This document shows positions 1-5,147 of a DNA stretch of 5,147 nt, in pieces. The notes beneath the pieces are model-generated. The model was given only the letters and a program-made list of their open reading frames with translations. It was not told the origin of the DNA and searched no databases. This stretch comes from Nitrosospira multiformis (GTDB lineage: Bacteria; Pseudomonadota; Gammaproteobacteria; Burkholderiales; UBA11063): assembly GCA_020726205.1 (NCBI GenBank), contig DYTA01000083.1:1-5147 (forward strand). The letters run 5' to 3'. Positions within the stretch are counted from its first letter, which is position 1, and each line of letters opens with the position of its first letter. A program made the translations under genes and the position numbers.

Positions 1-1
1 T

Positions 2-256
2 TTTATTATGCTTCTAATTCTAATATGTTTCTGGAGCGGGTGTATTAATAATAATTATAAAAAATTAACAATTATGGTAATTTTAAGTCAAAATTTAATC
101 ATTCTTTCTTCAGCATGGCTGATTTTAGAAATAGATCGACCATTTCAAGGTTATTTCAAAGTAGATAATAAAGCATTTGTGATTGCTAGTCAAAATTTAG
201 ATAAGTTAGATTTTAAATTAAAACATAATCAGCAAATTACCACAAGCACTAAATAA
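2..256 (+). CDS. DUF4239 (bestrophin-like domain) membrane protein, C-terminal fragment
   Basis: This is the 3' end of a gene that begins left of the window. The frame is open from the first complete codon (positions 2-4) to the TAA at 254-256, about 84 codons. The visible part has two hydrophobic segments, one at the very start (around FIMLLILICFW) and one after the NNNYKK turn (LTIMVILSQNLIILSSAWLIL). They are followed by the motif LEIDRPFQGYF and a soluble tail. From memory, an LE(L/M)DRPFxG motif directly after the last membrane helix is the hallmark of the DUF4239 family, and the preceding pattern of short helix, asparagine-containing turn and long helix fits too. The family's function is not established; a bestrophin-like channel role is only suggested by its domain name. 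The ATG at 8-10 is in frame but lies inside a transmembrane helix, so it is very unlikely to be the true start. No canonical terminator follows. Confidence 0.6.
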   Translation, partial: FIMLLILICFWSGCINNNYKKLTIMVILSQNLIILSSAWLILEIDRPFQGYFKVDNKAFVIASQNLDKLDFKLKHNQQITTSTK

Positions 257-259
257 TTA

Positions 260-274
260 GTTGCATTTTGCAAC
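260..274. repeat. Perfect 6-bp inverted repeat after the DUF4239 gene
   Basis: GTTGCA and TGCAAC are separated by TTT, giving a perfect dyad 3 nt after the upstream stop codon. No T-run follows (next bases ATCGTAG), so it is not a canonical intrinsic terminator. It could be a weak RNA hairpin or a protein-binding site upstream of the promoters of the next gene. Its function is unknown. Confidence 0.35.
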
Positions 275-297
275 ATCGTAGATAATAAATTTACCCA

Positions 298-325
298 TTG
301 AAAACAATTACTTATACAATATAAG
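298..325 (+). promoter_or_regulatory. Candidate distal promoter for the outer-membrane protein gene
   Basis: A -35-like TTGAAA (298-303, 5 of 6 matches to TTGACA) is followed after 16 bp by TATAAG (320-325, 5 of 6 matches to TATAAT). It would give a leader of about 145 nt. The -10 lies inside the palindrome at 310-326, so binding there could block this promoter. In AT-rich DNA such matches arise by chance, so this is less certain than the proximal promoter. Confidence 0.35.
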
Positions 326-326
326 T
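310..326. repeat. Operator-like palindrome with 7-bp arms
   Basis: The sequence ACTTATA-CAA-TATAAGT is a perfect dyad with 7-bp arms and a 3-bp centre. It covers the spacer and -10 of the distal promoter candidate. The size and position fit an operator for a small dimeric regulator. No regulator gene is in the window and the motif is not one I recognise, so the role is inference. Confidence 0.3.
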
Positions 327-367
327 GTAAAAATCTAAAAAATACAATTCTAATTATAACGAATAAC

Positions 368-396
368 TTGAGCAAATAACACCGTTAGGATATAAT
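368..396 (+). promoter_or_regulatory. Probable sigma70-type promoter for the outer-membrane protein gene
   Basis: A consensus TATAAT (391-396) lies 17 bp downstream of TTGAGC (368-373, 4 of 6 matches). This is the best promoter match in the window. Transcription would start near 403 and leave a leader of about 74 nt before the ATG at 477. That is long enough to be a target for small-RNA or other post-transcriptional control, as is common for outer-membrane protein mRNAs, although no such site is identifiable here. Confidence 0.6.
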
Positions 397-476
397 ATTG
401 CCATGGAAAAGCGAAATGCAACTCCAAAAAATTCGTTAGATTTAAATAAAAGCAACAAAATATAAAGGATACAGAA

Positions 477-1145
477 ATGAAAAAATTACTAGCAGTATTA
501 CTAGCAGCATCTTCAGTAACTGTTTTTGCAGACTCTTTCCAAGATTTTAATAACAACTTATATCTTCAATATCAATTAGTATCACCTAATGGTGGTGCAG
601 CACAAAATATTGACCAATGGGGTGTTGGTGGTACTTTCCAATCAAAAAATGATTTTTGGGCTGAAGCCGATTCTGCATTTGGTACTAGCGGTACAAATGG
701 TACATACACTCAATCTAGCACATTGGCTAATTTAAATGTTAAAGCAGGTTATGCATTCCAATTCTTTAACAACGAAGATAATGGTTTACAAATTATTCCT
801 CATATTGGTTTTGGTATGGTTCAATCTGGTGGCGCTGTTGGTGGTACAGTCTACACTTATAGTATTGGTGTAAAACCTGAATATCGTTTAATGAATGCAT
901 TTAAACTAGCTTTAGATTTAAATATTTTAGGTACACAACAAGGTGTTAGCACAAATAATTATGTTAACAATGGTCAAGACTTTGCTTATAGCATTACACC
1001 AAGCATTCAATATGATATTAATAAAACTGTAATGTTAGGTTTAGACTATACTTATACAAACTCATTCAATGCCAATAACGCTACAAGTAATGGTCCAAGT
1101 AATGGAACTAACACTTTAACAGCTAAAGTTGGTTACTTATTCTAA
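477..1145 (+). CDS. Secreted outer-membrane beta-barrel protein, porin-like
   Basis: The protein has 222 residues. A Sec signal peptide (MKKLLAVLLAASS...) ends in VFA, with likely signal peptidase I cleavage at Ala18/Asp19. The mature part of about 200 residues lacks cysteine and is rich in Asn, Gly, Thr and aromatic residues. It reads as alternating amphipathic strands joined by Gly/Asn-rich loops, for example around NLYLQYQLV, GLQIIPHIGFGMV, YTYSIGVKPEYRL, FKLALDLNIL, AYSITPSIQYDI and VMLGLDYTYT. The last strand ends in KVGYLF, and a terminal Phe is the usual BAM assembly signal. I count 8 to 10 strands, in keeping with small barrels of the OmpA/OmpW/opacity-protein type, but I cannot assign a family. 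The start is well supported by AAGGA at 465-469, 7 nt before ATG, downstream of a good promoter. The gene is monocistronic, with its own terminator. Possible roles are a small pore, an adhesin or a structural surface protein; none can be chosen from sequence. Confidence 0.8.
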   Translation: MKKLLAVLLAASSVTVFADSFQDFNNNLYLQYQLVSPNGGAAQNIDQWGVGGTFQSKNDFWAEADSAFGTSGTNGTYTQSSTLANLNVKAGYAFQFFNNEDNGLQIIPHIGFGMVQSGGAVGGTVYTYSIGVKPEYRLMNAFKLALDLNILGTQQGVSTNNYVNNGQDFAYSITPSIQYDINKTVMLGLDYTYTNSFNANNATSNGPSNGTNTLTAKVGYLF

Positions 1146-1163
1146 TAAATTAGAATAAAATAG

Positions 1164-1190
1164 AAAGCTTGTATTTAATGCAAGCTTTTT
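1164..1190 (+). terminator. Rho-independent terminator of the outer-membrane protein gene
   Basis: AAAGCTTG (1164-1171) pairs with CAAGCTTT (1181-1188). The stem can extend inward with one G-U pair and two A-U pairs to about 11 bp with a 3-nt loop. It ends in a run of five T (1186-1190). It begins 18 nt after the stop codon and separates this gene from the next one. Confidence 0.75.
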
Positions 1191-1240
1191 AGATAACTAG
1201 AACAAAGTTTATTTTAATTAACTTTTAAGGAAAAAATAAT

Positions 1241-1519
1241 ATGAAAAAAATTCTTATTGCCCTATTAGCATCTTCTTTTGCTGTCTCTGCTTTTGCTGCA
1301 AAAACAACTGAAGTTTCTTTTGATAGTACACAAATGAAATGTGGTAAAGTTCACGTTGATGACGGTATTAGCAAAGACAAATTAAAAGATATGCACTGTA
1401 AAAAATTCCAAGACAAAAAAACAGATGTATTATTTTGGGATGACAACTCTAAAAAATTAGTTGACTGTAAAGTTGACAATGTTGGTAATATTACTCTAGC
1501 TCAATGTAGCGCACACTAA
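1241..1519 (+). CDS. Small secreted four-cysteine protein, unknown function
   Basis: The protein has 92 residues and I do not recognise its family. A clear Sec signal peptide (MKKILIALLASSFAVSAFA) predicts cleavage after Ala19 or Ala20, leaving about 72 mature residues. The mature part is lysine- and aspartate-rich and has four cysteines (34, 53, 76, 89), an even number typical of a periplasmic or exported protein held by two disulfides. The spacing does not match a c-type haem CxxCH, a thioredoxin CxxC or a lipobox. A central FWDDNSKKLVDCKVD stretch looks like a beta-hairpin. AAGGA at 1227-1231, 9 nt upstream, supports the start. The only promoter-like match, TAGATA (1190-1195) and TTTAAT (1213-1218), is weak and would leave a very short leader. 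The gene lies between two terminators, so it is probably expressed alone. Its signal peptide resembles that of the preceding gene, but the mature parts do not. Confidence 0.75.
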   Translation: MKKILIALLASSFAVSAFAAKTTEVSFDSTQMKCGKVHVDDGISKDKLKDMHCKKFQDKKTDVLFWDDNSKKLVDCKVDNVGNITLAQCSAH

Positions 1520-1534
1520 TATTATGTTATACTT

Positions 1535-1569
1535 AAAAGGTGTACTAGTTTACTAGTACACCTTTTTTT
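1535..1569. terminator. Bidirectional intrinsic terminator between convergent genes
   Basis: A 14-bp perfect stem (arms 1535-1548 and 1553-1566, core GGTGTACTAG) encloses a TTTA loop. On the plus strand it ends in seven T (1563-1569), serving the four-cysteine gene. On the minus strand the complement of AAAA (1535-1538) gives a T-run, serving waaF, whose stop codon (1568-1570) overlaps the plus-strand T-tract. It is the strongest hairpin in the window. Confidence 0.85.
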
Positions 1570-2581
1570 ATTTATCTATTTGATTTTCTACAGCATGTAA
1601 CACAACTTCAGGAGTTATATTACGTAAACAATTATAATGCCCAAACTTACAAGTACGTTCAAAGCAAGGTGAACATTCTGTATTAACTTGTATTACTTTT
1701 GCTCTATTAGACAGCGGTGGTGTAAAACTTGGTGATGATGAACCATAAATAGCTACTACAGGCACATTAACAGCACAGGCAATATGCATTAATCCAGAGT
1801 CATTACTAATCACAGATTTCGCACAAGATAATAAATCAATAACATCAATTAAATTAGTTTTACCACATAAATCATATAAATTATGCTTTATAGATGCAGA
1901 ATGAATAATGCTATTAGATATGTCTTGATCCTTATTTGAGCCAAGAATCCATACCTGGTAACCATTTGTTTGTAGCAGATCTGCAAGCTTTGCAAAATAA
2001 TCACTTGGCCAACGTTTAGCTAGTCCATATTCAGCAGCAGGACACAAACAAATAACTGGATTTTGCAAATTTAACCTAAATTTTGCTAATAGTGATGTTT
2101 GATTTAATTTATCCACTAAAAATTCTGGATATTTTATTAATGATAGCTTTAATCCATTATTAGCTAAAGCGCAAAATCTATCGATCATAAGAGGTAACGC
2201 AACTTTATCTAACTTATAGATATCATTAATTAAACCATAACGCATTTCACCGATAAATCCACTTCTCAGAGTTATTCCAGCAAAAAATGGAATAATTGCT
2301 GATTTTAAAGAGTTAGGTAATATAAAACATTGAACGTAATTCTCTTTACGTAACTTCATTCCTAATTTAATCCGTTGCCATAGACCTAACTCGCCGTGTT
2401 TAAATGGATTAATCAAGACATTATTAATTTCTGGCATACGTTTAGCAACATCTTTTGCCCAAGCACTAACTAATACATCAATTTGACAATCAGGATATTT
2501 TACTTTAAGTAATTTTAATAATGTTTGGCTCATAACCATATCACCAACCCAAGCTGGTGCAATGATAAGAATTTTACGCAT
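1568..2581 (-). CDS. waaF: ADP-heptose:LPS heptosyltransferase II
   Basis: WaaF transfers the second L-glycero-D-manno-heptose from ADP-heptose to the first heptose of the LPS inner core, at the cytoplasmic face of the inner membrane. It is a GT9-family GT-B enzyme. The 337-residue length is normal. The N-terminal domain begins with IIAPAWVGDMVMSQ (7-19), containing the conserved GD pair, followed by ILPNSLKSAIIPFFAG (87-102) and GEMRYGLIND (111-120), all close to remembered E. coli WaaF. The C-terminal nucleotide-sugar domain has PAAEYGLAKRWP (181-192, usually PGAEFGPAKRWP), SNDSGLMH (259-266) and YGSSSPSFTPP (279-289). A cysteine cluster near the end (C303, C306, C311, C318) occurs in many WaaF proteins but is absent from the E. 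coli form. There is no clear Shine-Dalgarno; the start lies 6 nt after the zinc-finger stop, suggesting translational coupling. Confidence 0.92.
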   Translation of the reverse strand: MRKILIIAPAWVGDMVMSQTLLKLLKVKYPDCQIDVLVSAWAKDVAKRMPEINNVLINPFKHGELGLWQRIKLGMKLRKENYVQCFILPNSLKSAIIPFFAGITLRSGFIGEMRYGLINDIYKLDKVALPLMIDRFCALANNGLKLSLIKYPEFLVDKLNQTSLLAKFRLNLQNPVICLCPAAEYGLAKRWPSDYFAKLADLLQTNGYQVWILGSNKDQDISNSIIHSASIKHNLYDLCGKTNLIDVIDLLSCAKSVISNDSGLMHIACAVNVPVVAIYGSSSPSFTPPLSNRAKVIQVNTECSPCFERTCKFGHYNCLRNITPEVVLHAVENQIDK

Positions 2582-2587
2582 AATAGA

Positions 2588-2767
2588 TTATTTACTTAAT
2601 ACATAATGAGTTGAACAATATGGACATGTAATTTCTTTATTTAGCTCCTTCTCTATTTTGAGAAAAACCCGCGGATGAGAATTCCAAGTTTCCATATTTG
2701 AATTCGGACAGCATAATGGCAAATCTTGCTCAGTAATTGTAATAGTTTTTTCTGTATTAATTAACAT
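2588..2767 (-). CDS. Zinc-finger domain-containing protein, zf-CHCC type
   Basis: The protein has 59 residues. It begins MLINTEKTITITEQDLPL and continues with CCPN (C19, C20), WNSHPRVFL (28-36, conserved H31) and CPYCSTHYVL (C48, C51). The ligand set C...H...CxxC with the invariant WNSHPRVFL block is the signature of the zf-CHCC family (PF10276). Eukaryotic relatives include the small NDUFS6 subunit of respiratory complex I, but the role of free-standing bacterial versions is not established. In many Betaproteobacteria a protein of this type lies directly upstream of waaF, as here, 6 nt apart. The start is supported by AAGGAG (complement of 2776-2781) spaced 8 nt from ATG. C20 is an extra cysteine beside the usual C19; either could be the ligand. 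Predicted cytosolic, with no signal peptide. Confidence 0.88.
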   Translation of the reverse strand: MLINTEKTITITEQDLPLCCPNSNMETWNSHPRVFLKIEKELNKEITCPYCSTHYVLSK

Positions 2768-2802
2768 AAGTATAACTCCTTTAATAAAATATGCTTATAG
2801 TA

Positions 2803-2828
2803 GCTATTTTAACATAAATTAATATAGC
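2803..2828. repeat. Imperfect dyad between etfA and the zinc-finger gene
   Basis: GCTAT (2803-2807) pairs with ATAGC (2824-2828). After one mismatch, TTAA (2809-2812) pairs with TTAA (2819-2822) around a 6-nt centre. On the minus strand no T-run follows, so it is not a canonical terminator for etfA. It overlaps the candidate extended -10 element and could be an operator or chance AT-rich symmetry. No other terminator for the etf operon is visible at 2768-2864, so read-through into waaF is possible. Confidence 0.25.
2806..2814 (-). promoter_or_regulatory. Candidate extended -10 promoter for the zinc-finger/waaF unit
   Basis: On the minus strand the bases read TGTTAAAAT, an extended -10 (TGn plus TAAAAT, 5 of 6). 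No convincing -35 sits at 16-18 bp; TTGGCT lies only 14 bp upstream. It would give a leader of about 30 nt. An alternative -10, TATAAG, lies at 2794-2799. The element falls inside an imperfect dyad at 2803-2828. Confidence 0.3.
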
Positions 2829-2864
2829 CAATTATTACACTCTAATCTAATTTATCACTAAAGA

Positions 2865-3797
2865 TTAATTATTAGATAACTTATTAATTAGCTCTGGAAT
2901 AACAGTAAATAAATCCCCTACCATTCCATAGTCAGCATACTCAAAAATTGGTGCATTAATATCTGAATTTATCGCAATTACAACCTGTGAATTTTTCATA
3001 CCAGCAATATGCTGAACTGCACCAGAAATACCTACAGCAATATACACCTTTGGTGCAACAATTCGCCCTGTCTGCCCAATTTGACAATCATTAGTCGCAA
3101 AACCACTTTCAACTGCTGCACGCGAAGCACCAACAGCACCACTTAATTGAAAAGCAAGACTACCAATTAAATGATCAAAATTATCTTTACTAAGTAATGC
3201 ACTACCACCGCTTACAATAACTTCCGCGGTATTAATATCAACTGTATCAACATTAGAAATAGACTCAAATAATATTTTAGTTCTTATATCATTGACAACT
3301 TCTGAGTTGAGTTGCTTATAATTTATATTTGCTGCTAAAGAAGTATAACTAGGAAAATTTGCTACTCGAATAGTTAAAAGTTTAGTAGCTTCATAGGACT
3401 CAATTTCTGCAAGAATATTTCCTGCATATATCGCACGCTTAAAAATATTTGGTGAAATAATTTCACTTACTTCGCTCACTTGAGATAAGTATAAAGATCC
3501 TGCTATTCTAGGCAATAAATCTTTACCATAACTATCTGCAGCCACTAAGACATGACTATAATCTAAGATGCGATTAGAAATTAATGGTGCAACAATCAAA
3601 GCATGATTTAAACTATCATCAATGGGATAGTGCTCTACATTATTGATACATTTATAATTGGGTAACGAATCTTGAATTAATTTACCAATTAAAAATACAT
3701 CACAGCACTCAGCTAAATTATTAGCTGCCGATAAGATATTACTCAAATTTGAATTGATTCTGCCATTAATAGTATTACTAATTACTAGTACCTTCAT
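2865..3797 (-). CDS. etfA: Electron transfer flavoprotein subunit alpha
   Basis: EtfA pairs with EtfB to form the ETF heterodimer, which carries FAD (mainly in EtfA) and passes electrons from acyl-CoA and similar dehydrogenases to ETF:ubiquinone oxidoreductase. I chose the ATG at 3797 (310 residues). It opens with MKVLVIS, as family members do, and has GGAGA 7 nt upstream; an upstream in-frame ATG at 3815 would add MLWRTR inside etfB. The FAD domain is clear: GASRAAVE (223-230), GQTGRIVAP (241-249), YIAVGISGAVQHIAGM (252-267), VAINSD (274-279, here IAINSD) and ADYGMVGDLF (288-297). The Ser-Arg, Gln-Thr and Gln-His residues that contact the flavin in known ETFs are kept. The usual GGRGLKSGENF loop reads GGSALLSKDNF (197-207), losing its Arg. 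The N-terminal domain is more diverged. The start lies 1 nt after the frameshift-corrected end of etfB. Confidence 0.92.
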   Translation of the reverse strand: MKVLVISNTINGRINSNLSNILSAANNLAECCDVFLIGKLIQDSLPNYKCINNVEHYPIDDSLNHALIVAPLISNRILDYSHVLVAADSYGKDLLPRIAGSLYLSQVSEVSEIISPNIFKRAIYAGNILAEIESYEATKLLTIRVANFPSYTSLAANINYKQLNSEVVNDIRTKILFESISNVDTVDINTAEVIVSGGSALLSKDNFDHLIGSLAFQLSGAVGASRAAVESGFATNDCQIGQTGRIVAPKVYIAVGISGAVQHIAGMKNSQVVIAINSDINAPIFEYADYGMVGDLFTVIPELINKLSNN

Positions 3798-3798
3798 T

Positions 3799-4544
3799 CT
3801 AGTTCTCCATAACATTATGCAAAATACTTACTAACGCATCAACCGAAGTTAATTGTTGACAATTTTTTTTAACTTCACTATCATAAACTTTCAACAACTT
3901 GGTACGAGCTTTTAAATCTAATTGCAAACTATCAAACGTTATTTTATTGATTATCTTTTTTTTACTTGCATTAGTTGAGGCAATTTAATAAATCGTGGTT
4001 CATTTATTGACAAATCTACGCTAACAATAGCAGGCAACGAAACTAAAATATTTTGAATACCACCGTCAACTTCACGCGTAACTTCAAGTTTATTATCACT
4101 TAATCGGAGTTTTGAAGCAAATGTTGCCTGAGGTAAATTAAGTTTTCCAGCCAACATTTGTGCTACTTGATTTGAGTCATCATCAATAGCCTGCTTTCCT
4201 AATAAAACTAAATCAGGTTGCTCTAGTTTAACTACAGAAGTGAGAATTTTGGCGATATTTATTGGTTCATGACTCACTAATGTTTCAACTAGAATACCTC
4301 TGTCACAACCACGAGCCAATGCCGTACGCAAAGTATCTTCGCACTTATCTCCACCGATAGAAATAGCAACAACTTCTTGAGTAAGACCTAGTTCTTTAAG
4401 GCGAATAGCTTCTTCAATGGCATTTTCGTCAAATGGATTAAGTGACATTTTACTCAGAGCAATATCAACATCACTATTATCTTGCATAACTCTAACCCTA
4501 ACATTAGAATCTACAACTCGCTTAACACAAACTAATATTTTCAT
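3799..4544 (-). CDS. etfB: Electron transfer flavoprotein subunit beta, interrupted by a -1 frameshift
   Basis: EtfB binds AMP and forms the ETF dimer with EtfA. The zero frame gives 197 residues (4544-3951), beginning MKILVCVKRVVDSN and including KMSLNPFDE (32-40), LARGCDRGILVET (76-88) and LGKQAIDDDSNQ (115-126). The family signature TREVDGGIQNILVSLPAIV follows at 156-174, then the dehydrogenase recognition loop LPQLM (188-192; L188 matches human Leu195). Family members have about 250 residues. Here TAA at 3953-3951 comes right after an A8 run. Shifting to -1 there continues KKKIINKITF...LDLKARTKLLKVYD...SVDALVSILHNVMEN to TAG at 3801-3799, giving 248 residues and the expected tail that wraps around EtfA. 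The tail is open and recognisable. Slippage, a sequencing error or a recent lesion could explain it. The Shine-Dalgarno is weak (GGAAAA). The start is 17 nt after the wrbA-like stop, suggesting one operon. Confidence 0.88.
3956..3963 (-). other. etfB: A8 tract at the etfB frame break, possible slippery site
   Basis: On the coding (minus) strand, GTA AAA AAA AGA TAA contains eight A in a row, ending two bases before the zero-frame stop. The zero-frame heptamer A AAA AAA allows both lysine tRNAs to re-pair after a -1 shift, and A8 can also cause RNA-polymerase slippage. I see no upstream Shine-Dalgarno-like stimulator and no strong downstream hairpin of the dnaX kind. An assembly homopolymer miscount would look the same. 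Confidence 0.55.
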
Positions 4545-4561
4545 TTAAAATTTTCCAACCT

Positions 4562-5147
<586 letters not shown>

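Noticed and set aside
8..10. ATG at 8-10 as the start of an 82-residue protein
   Set aside because: It has no ribosome binding site, the frame is open to the left edge, and the sequence matches only the last part of a DUF4239 protein.
350..556. 68-residue minus-strand ORF overlapping the start of the beta-barrel gene
   Set aside because: It runs antisense through the promoter, leader and signal-peptide region of a well-supported gene, has no ribosome binding site or recognisable domain, and looks like a shadow of AT-rich coding sequence.
2843..2867. TAATCT/AGATTA inverted repeat at the etfA stop as a terminator
   Set aside because: The arms are only 6 bp and AT-rich, the loop is 13 nt, and no T-run follows on the minus strand; chance is the better explanation.
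3798..3815. Upstream ATG that would extend EtfA by MLWRTR
   Set aside because: These codons lie within the etfB tail and on the etfA ribosome binding site. The family normally starts at the MKVLVIS methionine, which has GGAGA 7 nt upstream.
3863..3870. Second A8 run in the etfB tail as another frameshift site
   Set aside because: The reading frame before and after it (VKKNCQQ) fits the EtfB tail without a shift, so no frame change is needed here.

Overview
The window is AT-rich, gene-dense bacterial chromosome from a Gram-negative organism. The evidence for this is an LPS-core heptosyltransferase, an outer-membrane beta-barrel ending in Phe, and Sec signal peptides. The zinc-finger + waaF pair and the particular WrbA-like flavoprotein subfamily look most like low-GC Betaproteobacteria. 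That placement comes from remembered family resemblance, not from a search.

Layout. Positions 1-256 (+) hold the 3' end of a DUF4239 (bestrophin-like) membrane protein. Positions 257-476 are intergenic, with two candidate sigma70-type promoters and two short perfect palindromes. A secreted beta-barrel protein (477-1145, +) ends in a clear intrinsic terminator, and a small secreted four-cysteine protein of unknown function follows (1241-1519, +). A long bidirectional terminator (1535-1566) separates the plus-strand genes from a minus-strand block that runs to the window end.

In transcription order, the minus-strand block is a WrbA-like NAD(P)H:quinone oxidoreductase (cut at the right edge), etfB, etfA, a 59-residue zf-CHCC zinc-finger protein that is easily missed because it is short, and waaF. 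wrbA-like/etfB/etfA look like one operon, with gaps of 17 nt and then 1 nt once etfB is read to its true end. The zinc-finger gene and waaF are only 6 nt apart and form a second unit.

The most notable observation is in etfB. The zero-frame ORF stops after 197 codons, just past an A8 run. The -1 frame then continues for 52 more codons of recognisable EtfB C-terminal tail and stops 1 nt before the etfA start. The gene is therefore frameshifted, rescued by slippage at the A8 tract, or affected by a homopolymer sequencing error. The neighbouring EtfA has also lost the usual GGRG loop of its FAD domain. I see no mobile element, tRNA, rRNA or CRISPR array, and no strong case for a wholly new system.
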